Source of the DNA: Streptomyces sp. NBC_00690
GTDB taxonomy: Bacteria; Actinomycetota; Actinomycetes; Streptomycetales; Streptomycetaceae
Direction of reading: 5' to 3'
Length of the DNA stretch: 64,000 nucleotides
Assembly: GCF_036226685.1 (NCBI RefSeq)
Contig: NZ_CP109009.1
Coordinates: 744,001 to 808,000 of the forward strand
In this document: positions 46,154-55,634 of the stretch, one piece after another
Position numbering within the stretch: the stretch's first letter is position 1
Layout of the letters: every line of letters starts with the position of its first letter
Notes under the pieces: generated by a model
What the model saw: the letters and a program-made list of their open reading frames with translations, nothing else
The model's database searches: none
What the model was told of the DNA's origin: nothing
Program-made: the position numbers and the translations under genes

Positions 46154-46694
46154 TCGACAGGCCAGAAAATGGACAGCCAAACCGACCCGCCACAACGCCC
46201 GTGACCAGGCGCCCGGATTCCCCATCCGCTGATACCCACCCACGGCACCAACCCGTCTTCTCACGCGGGCGGCGGGGAAGCGAAGAATCAGCGGTGGCGG
46301 CAGTGGGAGCAACGCCGCCCCGCATTCGCGAAACCGCACTGCGCCCTCACTGTTGCCTTCCCCACCCAGCGCGATCCGGGCTGATGCCCGGTGCGGGGGC
46401 GACGCTGTGAAGGGCGCTGTGTGCCGGGGTGTGTGGTGGGCTTGCGGCGGGTTTCGCGACCGCCAGGGGAGCGCTGTGGTGGGGCTTCCTTCGCGGGAGG
46501 TTGTGGGGTGTGGGTTGCTGGTGGGTAGGGGACTGTCCGTGTAGCGTTTGGGGGAGCTGTCATGGTTCCGAAGTACCGTCCCCGTGTACGCGAGTTCGCG
46601 GGGTGTTTGCTGTTCAGTGTCTCTGAGGGCCAGGGCGATCACCTCCGGGATCCGTAGCACGCGGGTCCCGATCTTCGAGTCCCCTGGAGGACAT
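46154..46694. other. intergenic region and leader of the cold-shock gene
   Basis: No ORF is supported. The 3' part should include the promoter and leader of the cold-shock gene; leaders of this family are often long and structured. The final GGAGG (46686-46690) sits four bases before the ATG. Confidence 0.45.
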
Positions 46695-46898
46695 ATGGCT
46701 ACCGGCACTGTGAAGTGGTTCAACGCGGAAAAGGGCTTCGGCTTCATCGAGCAGGACGGCGGGGGCCCGGATGTCTTCGCTCACTACTCGAACATCGCCA
46801 GCTCCGGCTTCCGCGAGCTCAGCGAGGGACAGAAGGTGAAGTTCGACATCACCCAGGGGCAGAAGGGCCCCCAGGCGGAGAACATCACCCCTGCCTGA
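46695..46898 (+). CDS. cold-shock domain protein
   Basis: 67 residues, the standard size of CspA-type single-domain proteins. RNP1 (KGFGFIEQ) and RNP2 (DVFAHYS) are intact, and the opening [12 protein letters not shown] is canonical. It binds single-stranded RNA/DNA and loosens RNA structure. The start is fixed by family length and GGAGG four bases upstream. It has its own terminator and is a single-gene unit. Confidence 0.95.
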   Translation: MATGTVKWFNAEKGFGFIEQDGGGPDVFAHYSNIASSGFRELSEGQKVKFDITQGQKGPQAENITPA

Positions 46899-46911
46899 CC
46901 AGCTACAACAC

Positions 46912-46937
46912 GGTGCCCCGCACAGGTGCGGGGCACC
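46912..46937 (+). terminator. terminator of the cold-shock gene
   Basis: A perfect 11-bp GC-rich stem (GGTGCCCCGCA at 46912-46922 with 46927-46937) closes a 4-base loop 13 bases after the stop codon. Confidence 0.85.
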
Positions 46938-47041
46938 ATCTGCACCGGCCTGGTTGCGTGCGCGTTCCACGTTCACCAGCCATCCCAAAGCCCTGTGCCC
47001 ACCACCTGCCCCAGTGACATCGCGCCGGCCGCAGACCGCTA

Positions 47042-48046
47042 GGGACTGTTTCTCGGATCATGTGCGGAGCCAGATGATGAGGGCTGCGAGGGTGATGGTG
47101 CCGAGGTAGATGTAGGCGCGTTTCTCGTAGCGTGTGGAGACGGCGCGGAAGCTCTTGAGGCGGTTGATGGCTCGTTCGACGGTGTTGCGTTTCTTGTAGC
47201 GCTCGCGGTCGAAGCCGGTGGGACGGCCGCCTCGGGAACCGCGACTCTTGCGGTGTCTCTGCTGGTCGAGGCGCTCGGGGATGGTGTGCCGGATTCCGCG
47301 TCGTCGCAGGTAGCGCCGGTTCTTCCGAGAGGTGTAGGCATTGTCCGCCAGAACATGGCCGGGCCGGCTCCGGGGCCTGCCGACTCCGAGACGGGGCACG
47401 GAGACCTGCTCCAGCACTCGCTCGAACTGGGGGCCGTCACCGTAGTGTCCGGGTGTCAGGACGAGGGCGAGGGGCCGGCATCGCCCGTCGGCGGCAAGGT
47501 GGATTTTGGTGGTGAATCCGCCGCGGGAACGTCCCAGACACTCGCCGATCTGACCACCTCCTGGAGCCGGACCGCCAGTTTCCTCAACACCGGATCGACC
47601 TGGTTCGTCCCCCGAACGTTCCCCCTTTGAGGATCTGCGGCCGCCGGTGTCTTCCTCGCGCCGGCGGCATGCTGGTGGGCCCGCACGGCTGTCGAGTCGA
47701 CGGACACATCCCAGTCGATCTGGCCCGCGGCGTCCTCGGCCGCCTGGATCCGAGACAAAAGCATCGTCCACGTTCCGTCCGCTGACCAGCGGCGATGACG
47801 TTTATAGACGGTCTCCCACGGCCCGAACCGCTCCGGCAGATCCCTCCACTGCACGCCCGTCCGGACCCGGTAGAGGACCCCGTTGATCACCCCGACGGTG
47901 GTCACTCCACCGGCCCCCGCGGGCACCACCAGGAGGCAAGAACGACTCCAACTGGTCCCACTCCGCATTCGTCAGATCACCACGGCCCATACAAACAGCC
48001 TGACCCCAACACCCGACGCACGTCAGGAGATCCGAGAAACAGTGCC
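47042..48046 (-). mobile_element. complete IS5-family (IS427-like) element, ~1,005 bp
   Basis: Terminal inverted repeats GGGACTGTTTCTCGGATC (47042-47059) and its complement at 48029-48046 differ at one base. Both ends are flanked by TA (47040-47041 and 48047-48048), a plausible target duplication. The only gene inside is the minus-strand transposase. The element lies between the cold-shock terminator and the alpha/beta hydrolase gene and breaks neither. Confidence 0.8.
47058..47990 (-). pseudogene. IS5-family transposase spread over three reading frames
   Basis: The start at 47990 gives GDLTNAEWDQLESFLPP. The next frame carries GVINGVLYRVRTGVQWRDLP, the first Asp (DVSVDSTAVRAHQH) and stops at 47456. 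The last frame has LGRSRGGFTTKIHLAADG, the second Asp region (HVLADNAYTSRKNRRYLRRR) and the Glu region (NTVERAINRLKSFRAVSTRY), ending in the terminal repeat at 47058. Elements of this group normally use two overlapping ORFs joined by a -1 shift; a third frame suggests one extra lesion or sequencing error. Confidence 0.7.
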
Positions 48047-48234
48047 TAACCCCACCGATCCAGGGAACCCTCGGTGGACCGACGGGTCCAACCGCGGGGC
48101 TTCGGTGTCCGGTGGGGTGAACGGCGCCGCGTTTTCCCGGGCAGCGCCCACGACCGCAGGCAGACGGGCGGCCGGTTCACCGGCCACCCGGAACCTGGGG
48201 CTCGCCCGCCGCTCCCGTGGCCCGGATGAAGGGC

Positions 48235-49113
48235 TCAGCGGAGCAGCAGGTCGCGGATCGCCTCGGTGATCTCGTCGGGTGCTTCCTCGGCCATGAAGTG
48301 CCCCGCGCCGGTCAGCCGGTGGTCGAGGTCCGGTGCCCACGCGTGCCAGACCGCGGCGGCGTCGTAGCCCAGTCGCACGCCCCAGTCCTGCTGGACGACC
48401 GTCACGGGCATGGCCAGCTGGGAACCGGCGTCCTGGTCCGCCTGGTCGTGTGTGACGTCGATGCCCGCCGAGGCCCGGAAGTCCGCGACGATCGACGGCA
48501 CGGCCGCGGCGCTCGCCCGCAGGTACGCGGACCGGACCGGTTCCCGCATGGCCGCCGGGTTACTGGCCCAGGCGTCGAGGAAGGAGCCGAAGAAGGCATC
48601 GGCGCTGTTGGCGATCATCGTCTCCGGCAGGCCCGGTGGCTGCGCCATGAGGAACAGGTGGTAGCCGACCGCCGCTGGGAGACCGTGCAAGACGTTCCAC
48701 ATGTCCAGGGTCGGTACGACGTCGAGGATGCCCAGGTGCGAGAGGACCTCGGGATGGTCCAGCCCCGCCCGGAAGGCAACCAGAGCGCCTCGGTCGTGGC
48801 CGACCATGGCGAAGCGCTCATGGCCGAGCGCCGCCGCCAAGGCGACGACATCGGCGGCCATGGTGCGCTTGGAGTAGACATCAGGGCCGGTGGCCACCGG
48901 CTTGTCACTGGCGCCATAGCCGCGCAGGTCGGGACAGACCACCGTGTGCTCGCCGGCGAGCCGCTCGGCGACGTGCCGCCACATCAGGTGGGTCTGGGGA
49001 AAGCCGTGCAGCAGCACGACCGGGCTGCCATGGCCGCCGACAGCTGCGGCCAGCTCCACTCCGTCAGCGCCGGGCAGACGGACGTGGTCGAAACCGGGGA
49101 TGGTGAGAGTCAT
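48235..49113 (-). CDS. alpha/beta hydrolase, haloacetate dehalogenase/epoxide hydrolase type
   Basis: 292 residues. The oxyanion motif HGFPQ (residues about 36-40), nucleophile Asp in GHDRGA (about 104-109), and C-terminal His in GAGHFMAEEAPDEI (about 270-283) are as in fluoroacetate dehalogenases and epoxide hydrolases, in which Asp, not Ser, attacks the carbon. The cap region has WNVLHGLPAAVGYHLFL. It would hydrolyse a carbon-halogen or epoxide bond; the substrate is unknown. It is divergent from the BTAD regulator at 49251, which probably controls it. Confidence 0.8.
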   Translation of the reverse strand: MTLTIPGFDHVRLPGADGVELAAAVGGHGSPVVLLHGFPQTHLMWRHVAERLAGEHTVVCPDLRGYGASDKPVATGPDVYSKRTMAADVVALAAALGHERFAMVGHDRGALVAFRAGLDHPEVLSHLGILDVVPTLDMWNVLHGLPAAVGYHLFLMAQPPGLPETMIANSADAFFGSFLDAWASNPAAMREPVRSAYLRASAAAVPSIVADFRASAGIDVTHDQADQDAGSQLAMPVTVVQQDWGVRLGYDAAAVWHAWAPDLDHRLTGAGHFMAEEAPDEITEAIRDLLLR

Positions 49114-49250
49114 GAAGGGCCCCTTTCTGGGGTCGAGGGACCGGCGAACGCTGTGGTCCGAGGGGTGACGGAATCAGCGTGGGTGACGGCGATCAGCAGC
49201 CGATCAGTACGCTGCGACGCCGCAGACCTGCGGCACGCAAGATGGAGGGC

Positions 49251-51194
49251 ATGCGAATCGACGTACTCGGTGCCGTGCGTGCCCTCCACGACGACGGAAC
49301 CCCGGTCGACCTGGGCGGACCCCGCCACCGCGAGGTACTCGCCCGGCTTGTCGCCGCCGAGGGACGGATGGTCCCCACCAACACCCTCGTGGACGACCTG
49401 TGGGCCGAACCACCGGCGCGCGCCCTGGGTGCGTTGCATACGTTCGTCGCCGCGCTGCGCCGCGCCATCGAACCCGGCCGGCCGCCCCGCACCACGCCGC
49501 GCGTCCTCGTCACGGAAGGACCCGGCTACGCTCTGCGCCTGCCGCGCGACACCGTAGACGTCCACCGGTTCGAGGACGCCCTGGCCCGCGCCCGGCATAC
49601 TCCCGGTGCGCTGACCGGCCTCGACGCGGCCCTCGCGGCCTGGCGCGGCCCCGCCTACGCCGACGTGACCGGCTCCGCGTGGGTGCAGCGCGAACGGGCC
49701 CGGCTGGAGGAGCTGAGGCTGGAGGGGGTGGAACTGCGCGCCCGCCTCCTCCTCGACTCCGGTTCAGGAGCCGCCCTGGTCGCCGAACTGGGCGCCCACG
49801 TCACCGAACACCCCTGGCGTGAGCCGGCCTGGGGACTGCTGGCCCGCGCACTGCACCGGGCGGGCCGTCAGGCGGACGCACTGGCCACCCTCCGCCGCGC
49901 CCGCACAATGCTCGCGGACCAACTCGGGCTCGACCCAGGTGCCGACCTCCGGCACCTGGAGACGGACATTCTCCGCGGAGCTGCGACCCTCCAGCCCTCA
50001 CACACCGTGTGGACCGCAGGCGTACGACTCGGCCCGCGCACCACCGTCGAACTGGCCCGCACTCTGGCCCTGGCGGGTGGTGACGCCCTCATCCACTCGC
50101 GGCGCGACCGCCTCGCCGCCGTCCGGGCGGCGGAGCGCTCCGGAGACATCAACCTGACCGCCCGCGTCATCGGCGCCTACGACGTGCCCGCCCTTTGGAG
50201 CCGGGCCGACGACCCCGAGCAGTCCCGCGCCGTCGTCGCGGCGGCCGAACGTACACTCACCGCGCTGGGTGCCGACGGCCCCGCCGAACTGCGCGCCCGC
50301 CTGCTGGCCACCGTCGCGGTTGAGAGCCGCAGCGCCGATCTGTCCACAATCGAGCAAAGGCGCGCCGGGCAAGCAGCGCGCGAGGCCGAGGCCCTGGCCC
50401 GGGAGCTAGGCGATCCAGCCCTCCTGGTGTTCGCCCTCAACGGCGTGTTCCTCCAGTCCTTCACCCGACCCGGGCTCGCGGCGCAACGGGACATGATCGG
50501 AGCCGAGGTCCTCGACCTAGCCGCCCTCCATGAGCTGCCGGACTTCAGCGTGCTCGGCCGTCTCATCCGCTTGCAGTCCGCCTCAGCTCTCGGCGACCTC
50601 GACACCGCGGCCGCACACGCCGAGGCCGCCGAGCAACTCGCCATCAGCGCCGAGGCACCTCTCGTCCCCGTGCTCACCGGCTGGTTTCGAGCCCGTGTCA
50701 CCGCCGCCCGCAGCACCGAACCGGGCGGGCCGACCGCCGCCACGGCCGCGGTGCAGTATCGCGCCGCCGAGCACGCCCTCGCCGAGACAGCGGGCATGCC
50801 CGGACTGCACCGCGGCCTGTTCGCGCTCGCCCTCATGGGCCTACGCCTCCTGCACGACCGCCCCGCGCCCACCGATCCCGCCCTCGACTGGGGCCCGTAT
50901 CTCCCCTGGACGCGCCCCCTGGTGCTGCTCGCCCGCCATCAGGACGAAGAGGCCCGTAACGCCCTGACCATGACGCCAGACCCGCCCCTTGACCACATGC
51001 AGGAGGCACTCTGGTGCCTGACCGCCCACGCCGCCGCCCGCCTCGACGAGCGCCCGGTCGCTGCCCGCGCGGCAACGGCCCTGCGCGCCGCCCGCACCGA
51101 ACACGCGGGCGGTGCGAGCGGGATGCTGACCCTGGGACCGGTGGCGCGGTACCTGGCAGAGGCAGAGGCTTGCGCCAACAAAGAGACCGCCTGA
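49251..51194 (+). CDS. BTAD/SARP-like transcriptional regulator without NTPase domain
   Basis: 647 residues from the ATG at 49251 (MRIDVLGAVRAL); an ATG nine bases upstream is the alternative. Residues 1-95 are the OmpR-type winged helix (DLGGPRHREVLARL, then TFVAALRRAIE). Residues 100-245 are the bacterial transcriptional activation domain (RALHRAGRQADAL to QLGLDPGADLRHLE). The remaining ~400 residues are TPR-like helices with no P-loop. It is therefore a SARP-like activator of the type often paired with a divergent target enzyme, here the hydrolase at 48235. Its stop is immediately followed by a foreign CBS fragment, but the last TPR helices look complete. Confidence 0.75.
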   Translation: MRIDVLGAVRALHDDGTPVDLGGPRHREVLARLVAAEGRMVPTNTLVDDLWAEPPARALGALHTFVAALRRAIEPGRPPRTTPRVLVTEGPGYALRLPRDTVDVHRFEDALARARHTPGALTGLDAALAAWRGPAYADVTGSAWVQRERARLEELRLEGVELRARLLLDSGSGAALVAELGAHVTEHPWREPAWGLLARALHRAGRQADALATLRRARTMLADQLGLDPGADLRHLETDILRGAATLQPSHTVWTAGVRLGPRTTVELARTLALAGGDALIHSRRDRLAAVRAAERSGDINLTARVIGAYDVPALWSRADDPEQSRAVVAAAERTLTALGADGPAELRARLLATVAVESRSADLSTIEQRRAGQAAREAEALARELGDPALLVFALNGVFLQSFTRPGLAAQRDMIGAEVLDLAALHELPDFSVLGRLIRLQSASALGDLDTAAAHAEAAEQLAISAEAPLVPVLTGWFRARVTAARSTEPGGPTAATAAVQYRAAEHALAETAGMPGLHRGLFALALMGLRLLHDRPAPTDPALDWGPYLPWTRPLVLLARHQDEEARNALTMTPDPPLDHMQEALWCLTAHAAARLDERPVAARAATALRAARTEHAGGASGMLTLGPVARYLAEAEACANKETA

Positions 51195-51196
51195 AA

Positions 51197-51475
51197 GGGG
51201 TTCTGACCGATCGGGACATCGTCACCAAGATCCTCGCCCAGGGCAAAGACCCCGCCCAGGCCACCGCAGGTGAGCTGGCGCAGGGTGAAACGGGAACCAT
51301 CAGCGCCGCCGACGACGCGGACGAGATCCTGCGCACCATGATCTCCCACAAGGTGCGCAGGCTGCCGGTCATCGACGGCCGCCGCCTCGTCGGCATGGTC
51401 GCCCAAGCCGACGTCGCCCGCGCCCTCCCCGACCCACAAGTCGGCGAACTCCTCGAAGCCCTCTCCACCGACTGA
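51197..51475 (+). pseudogene. C-terminal fragment of a CBS-domain protein
   Basis: 93 codons read GVLTDRDIVTKILAQGKDP, then ADEILRTMISHKVRRLPVID and LVGMVAQADVARALP. That is the end of one CBS repeat and all of the second, as in short two-CBS actinobacterial proteins. The first half and the start are missing. The frame begins immediately after the BTAD regulator stop, so a deletion joined the two. Confidence 0.6.
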
Positions 51476-51958
51476 CCAACCTCCTGGGTGGTAGTTGCTC
51501 TACAGGTGGGTGGTGAGGGGCCTGCCCGAGGCTCTCGGGCTCTCTTCCTCTCCGGGTGCCCTAGCCGGGCGAAGGGGGTTCCGCGCCAACCCCCAAGCGA
51601 GATCGACGAACTATTCCGCGAGATCACCGACTCCGTCGAGGAGTTGAAGAGCGCGATCGACCGTAGTATCCGGTTCGATCTGACCGGCGGCGGCGTGGCC
51701 CTCACATACTCCAGAGGCGGGTGCCCCGTCACCGGCACAGGTCACCAGCCACGTGAGCAGCAGTCACCCGAAGGGCAAGATCACGGGCGGGAAGGTCTCG
51801 GCCACCTTGAACACATGCAGCATGAGGGCCGCCCGGCCGGGGTCCACTCGACGCAGGCATGGCCGCATTCCTCCTGAGCCTCATCGACGGCACCTCGCCC
51901 CACACCACCGCCCTCCTACCCCCGTCAACGCGACCCGCTACTGGACGCGCACTCCCTC
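51476..51958. other. no certain gene
   Basis: One plus frame near 51595-51720 reads EIDELFREITDSVEELKSAI, which looks protein-like, but it lacks a start and decays. I see no RNA gene or repeat. Confidence 0.3.
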
Positions 51959-52357
51959 ATGTGGTGGATGCAGTTGGACGGGCCGTTGCCCCGGCAGTGG
52001 CAGATCGCACTTCAGCTCTCGCACAACGCCAGGGCGGGGCAGGACGACCCGGCGATCCTCAAGGAGTTGGACGAGGAGTTGGGGTCGGTGGTGTGGTGGC
52101 AGTACACGGGGCTGGGCGACAAGGCTTTGGCCCTGCTGGAGAGGGTGGATGTCGCGTCCCTGGGCGAGGCGAGGCGAAGCGGGCGGGCATGGCGCCGCTG
52201 GAGGCGGTGTTCGGGGTGCGGGACGTGCCGGTGGAGACAGCGGCCCTCATGCGGGTGGCCGTCGACTGCATGGTGCAGGACGGTGCCGTCCCGGCTGACG
52301 AGCCGTGGTGTGCGCCGGAGGGCCATGGCGGAGAACGTACTTCCACCTGTCGGGTAG
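51959..52357 (+). CDS. possible small unknown protein, probably frameshifted
   Basis: The first ~60 residues from the ATG look genuine (MWWMQLDGPLPRQWQIALQL, then DEELGSVVWWQYTGLGDKAL). After about 52180 the better frame appears to be the neighbouring one (LEAVFGVRDVPVETAALM). No family is recognised; it may be a remnant. Confidence 0.3.
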   Translation: MWWMQLDGPLPRQWQIALQLSHNARAGQDDPAILKELDEELGSVVWWQYTGLGDKALALLERVDVASLGEARRSGRAWRRWRRCSGCGTCRWRQRPSCGWPSTAWCRTVPSRLTSRGVRRRAMAENVLPPVG

Positions 52358-52491
52358 GTGACACCGAAAGCTGCCCCAGGCCAGCCACCCCTGACCTGAC
52401 TGAGCTGCGGCTCATCGCTGGTAGTTGTGCACCTCGCTCTCGCTATCGGCGGGGTCGGTGGGTGTGGCGGGGGTTGGGTAGAACTACTGGG

Positions 52492-52700
52492 CCCATCGGC
52501 GGAACGCGCCTATGCCGCCGTCCGCGCTGTTGAGCTTTGGGTGGCGTACGTGCTGTTTGTGGTGGAAGACCGGCAGATCGCGTTTGCCGTCGCGGACCAG
52601 CCAGTGGTTCAGGATGCTGCTCAATGGGCGCTCAAGCAGACGGGCGACGCGGCTGTCGAGGGCGTAGGGGAGGCGCGGCAGGGTGAGTTCGGCTCCGGTG
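52492..52700 (-). pseudogene. unidentified gene tail abutting the carbamoyltransferase fragment
   Basis: A minus-strand frame without a start reads LTLPRLPYALDSRVARLLER, then SILNHWLVRDGKRDLPVFHH and ends with a TAG. It looks like the C-terminus of a real protein but I cannot name it. It is cut exactly where the plus-strand carbamoyltransferase tail begins. Confidence 0.3.
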
Positions 52701-52716
52701 ACCGCGCCAGGGGGCG

Positions 52717-53226
52717 ATGGGGGTGGCCCTCAAGATCAAATTCCGGGAGTCGTTCCGACCGTTCGCGCCGGCGGTGCTGGCCGAGGACGCCGGGGACTAC
52801 TTCGACCTCGACCAGCAGAGCCCGTACATGCTCATGGTCGCCGACGTCGCACAGGCCCAGCAGTTGGCCGGGGGCGCCGTCACCGAGGCGAAGGGGCTGG
52901 ATCTGCTCCAGGTGCCCCGGTCAACCATTCCCGCAGTCACCCACGTGGACCTGTCGGCCCGGGTGCAGACCGTCGACGAGCACATCCATCCGGACTTCCA
53001 CCGCCTGCTAACTGCCTTCAAGCGGCTCACGGGATGTCCGGTGCTGGTCAACACCTCCTTCAACGTGCGTGGGGAGCCGATCGTCCTTTCCCCGCAAGAC
53101 GCCTACGCCTGCTTCATGCGCACCGACATCGACCTACTCGCGCTCGGTCCGTACCTCCTACGCAAGGACCGTCAACCGAAGTGGCGGGAATCGCGGGACT
53201 GGCGCGAGGAGATCCCACTGGACTGA
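52717..53226 (+). pseudogene. C-terminal part of a carbamoyltransferase (NodU/TobZ type)
   Basis: The open frame gives the last ~165 residues of a ~550-residue O-carbamoyltransferase: KIKFRESFRPFAPAVLAED, then QSPYMLMV, DLSARVQTVD, LTGCPVLVNTSFNVRGEP (the carbamoyl-adenylate-binding end) and CFMRTDIDLLALG. The N-terminal Kae1-like catalytic part is missing; upstream sequence is unrelated. In intact clusters such enzymes put a carbamoyl group on a hydroxyl of a natural product. The gene is followed by an SxtJ-like peptide, its usual partner. Confidence 0.7.
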
Positions 53227-53280
53227 CCGGACCCACCCACCAAGAGCGCCTGCTGTCACAGACACAACGAGGTCCAGCAC

Positions 53281-53430
53281 ATGTGGGGTCTGGTCCTACG
53301 GCCCGTCTACTTCCTGCTGTTCACACCGTTCAGCCTGCTGGTACGCATGGTCACCGACCCGCTGCACCGCAGATGGGACCCCTCCGCCAGCGACTACTGG
53401 CACTACTCCCGCCAACCGGGGGACCGATGA
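53281..53430 (+). CDS. SxtJ-like small membrane protein
   Basis: 49 residues from an ATG: one hydrophobic segment (VYFLLFTPFSLLVRMV) followed by DPLHRRWDPSASDYW. This end motif recurs in SxtJ-family proteins, which sit next to carbamoyltransferases in natural-product clusters. Full-length members have additional N-terminal spans, so this is a short form or remnant. Its TGA overlaps the ATG of the first KASIII gene (ATGA), showing translational coupling. Confidence 0.55.
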   Translation: MWGLVLRPVYFLLFTPFSLLVRMVTDPLHRRWDPSASDYWHYSRQPGDR

Positions 53431-54500
53431 CACCACAGGCGGCGCGGGCCGCGGTGATCGCGGGAGCGGGATACTGGCTGCCGCCCCCGGTTCTCACCAA
53501 CGAGGAACTCGGCCACCGAGTCGGCGCCACCGCCGAGTGGCTGCACAGCCGCACCGGGATCATCGAACGACATGTGACGCCGCCAGGCATGGCCACCGCC
53601 GACCTCGCGGTCGAAGCAGGGCGCAAAGCCCTCATGTCAGCCGGCACCCGTCGTGTCGACGCCGTCATCGTCGCCACCGCCACCCCCAACCGTATCTGCC
53701 CGGCCACCGCACCCGAGGTCGCCACCCGCCTCGACCAGGCGCAGATCGCCGCATTCGACGTCGGTGCAGCATGCAGCGGATTCCTCTACTCCCTTGCCAT
53801 AGCTCAGGGCCTGATCGCCATCGGCCAAGCCGGAAAGGTCCTGGTCATCGGTGCCGAGACACTGACCTCCATCCTGGATCCTCAGGACAGAGCGACCTCG
53901 GCGATCTTCGCCGACGGCGCAGGGGCGATGGTCCTCAGGGCAGGCACTGCCGACGAACTCGGCGCGATCGGCCCGGTCATCCTCGGGAGCGACGGCACCG
54001 GCGGGGACCTGATCGCCGTGGCCGCGGGAGGATCTCGACAACCCTCGGCCACGACGCCCGGAAGCGGGCCCGGATCACGCTTCCTGTCGGTATCCGGTCC
54101 CGAGGTATTCAGACAGGCGGTCAAACACATGGCCGCCGTGACCCACCAAGCGCTCACCGCGGCCGGATGGCAACTCGGCGATGTGGACCGCGTCTTCGCC
54201 CACCAAGCCAACGCACACATCCTCACCGCCGTCACACGCAAACTCGGCGTCCCGCCCTACCGCATGGCGACCAACCTCCGGCACATCGGTAACACCTCCG
54301 CCGCTTCCATCCCCATCCTGCTGGCACAAGACGCGGCTCACGGGCTCATCAAACCCGGCGACCGCGCCCTTCTCACCGCATTCGGCGCAGGACTCACCTG
54401 GGCCGCCACCACACTCACCTGGCCACCCCTCCCCCACCACACTCCCGTCCCTGGAGGAGAACACCCATGCCCACACCGACCGCCGTCCTGTGCGGGCTAG
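53427..54500 (+). CDS. 3-oxoacyl-ACP synthase III-like enzyme, first of a tandem pair
   Basis: 357 residues; the ATG overlaps the stop of the SxtJ-like gene. The catalytic triad of KASIII/FabH is intact: Cys in FDVGAACSGFLYSL, His in VFAHQANAHIL and Asn in HIGNTSAASIPI. The opening AAVIAGAGYWLPP and TGIIERH are typical. It could start an acyl chain from an acyl-CoA, or act as a FabH-like acyltransferase forming C-C, C-O or C-N bonds in a natural product. The last residues overlap the next gene by 34 bases and are Pro/His-rich, so a few may be non-essential. Confidence 0.85.
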   Translation: MTPQAARAAVIAGAGYWLPPPVLTNEELGHRVGATAEWLHSRTGIIERHVTPPGMATADLAVEAGRKALMSAGTRRVDAVIVATATPNRICPATAPEVATRLDQAQIAAFDVGAACSGFLYSLAIAQGLIAIGQAGKVLVIGAETLTSILDPQDRATSAIFADGAGAMVLRAGTADELGAIGPVILGSDGTGGDLIAVAAGGSRQPSATTPGSGPGSRFLSVSGPEVFRQAVKHMAAVTHQALTAAGWQLGDVDRVFAHQANAHILTAVTRKLGVPPYRMATNLRHIGNTSAASIPILLAQDAAHGLIKPGDRALLTAFGAGLTWAATTLTWPPLPHHTPVPGGEHPCPHRPPSCAG

Positions 54501-55531
54501 GCACCAGCCTTCCCGACCGAAGCGTCACGAACGACCAACTCATCCACGACAACAACCTGGACTCCGACCCGCGATGGATACTCGAACGCACCGGAATCCA
54601 AGCCCGACGCATGGCCGACACACACACCAGCACCGGCGACCTGGCGAGCGCGGCCGGAACAGCGGCCCTCCACTCCGCCGCGGAACAAGCAGGCCCCACG
54701 ATCACCCCCGACATCGTCCTCCTCGCCACCACCACCCCGGACCACCGCTGCCCCGCCACCGCACCCGCAGTCGCCCACCGCATCGGCCTCGGCGGCGTAC
54801 CGGCCCTCGACCTCTCCGCCGCCTGCGCCGGATTCGTCTACGCACTGACCTGCGCAAAAGCACTGATCACCGCAGGCATCTACACCCACCCCCTGATCAT
54901 CGGCGCCGAAACCTACACCACCACCCTCATCGACCCACACGACCGCGACACCGCCATCCTCTTCGGCGACGGCGCTGCAGCCGCCCTCCTGCGCCCCGGA
55001 ACAGACGACGAACCAGGCGCACTTCTCACCTCCACCCTGGGCAGCGACGGCGCACGCGCGGAATTCGCCCACGTGCCCGCAGGAGGCTCACGCCTCCCCT
55101 TCCCCGCCCCAACAGCCGCTCCACGGGACCACTACCTGCGCATGAACGGCAGCGCGGTCTTCACCCAGGCCGTCCGACGCATGACCGCCTCAGCCCTCCA
55201 CACCCTCGCCCAAACCGGCTGGACCACCAACGACGTCGAGGCATACATCAGCCACCAGGCCAACCAACGCATCATCAACGCCGTCGCCGACCGCCTCCAG
55301 ATTCCCCAACCCAGACGCCACGGCAACCTACGCCAACTGGGCAACACCGCCGCAGCCTCCATCCCCCTGGCCATCGCCGACGCCGCCGATACCCGATCCG
55401 TCAAACCCGGAGCGCGCACACTGCTCACCGGCTTCGGCGCCGGCCTCGCGTGGGGCGCCCACACCATGCTCTTCCCCGACGCCCGACCACACTCCCAACC
55501 ACCCCGCACCCACCACGAGGACACCCCGTGA
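54467..55531 (+). CDS. 3-oxoacyl-ACP synthase III-like enzyme, second of the pair
   Basis: 354 residues from an ATG with GGAGGA eight bases upstream. Catalytic Cys lies in LDLSAACAGFVYAL, His in YISHQANQRII and Asn in LGNTAAASIPL, so it is predicted active. It shares only moderate similarity with its upstream neighbour, so the two are old paralogues likely to have different substrates or to act as a heterodimer. Its stop overlaps the GTG of the interrupted acyl carrier protein gene. Confidence 0.85.
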   Translation: MPTPTAVLCGLGTSLPDRSVTNDQLIHDNNLDSDPRWILERTGIQARRMADTHTSTGDLASAAGTAALHSAAEQAGPTITPDIVLLATTTPDHRCPATAPAVAHRIGLGGVPALDLSAACAGFVYALTCAKALITAGIYTHPLIIGAETYTTTLIDPHDRDTAILFGDGAAAALLRPGTDDEPGALLTSTLGSDGARAEFAHVPAGGSRLPFPAPTAAPRDHYLRMNGSAVFTQAVRRMTASALHTLAQTGWTTNDVEAYISHQANQRIINAVADRLQIPQPRRHGNLRQLGNTAAASIPLAIADAADTRSVKPGARTLLTGFGAGLAWGAHTMLFPDARPHSQPPRTHHEDTP

Positions 55532-55634
55532 CCGCCCGCTACACACACCTGACAACCCTGCTCACTCAGAGGAGCTAACAGAAAGCTGTGGTGGAAGCCA
55601 TGTCCTCTTCCCCTGGCGGATCGTTGGGCGGGGT

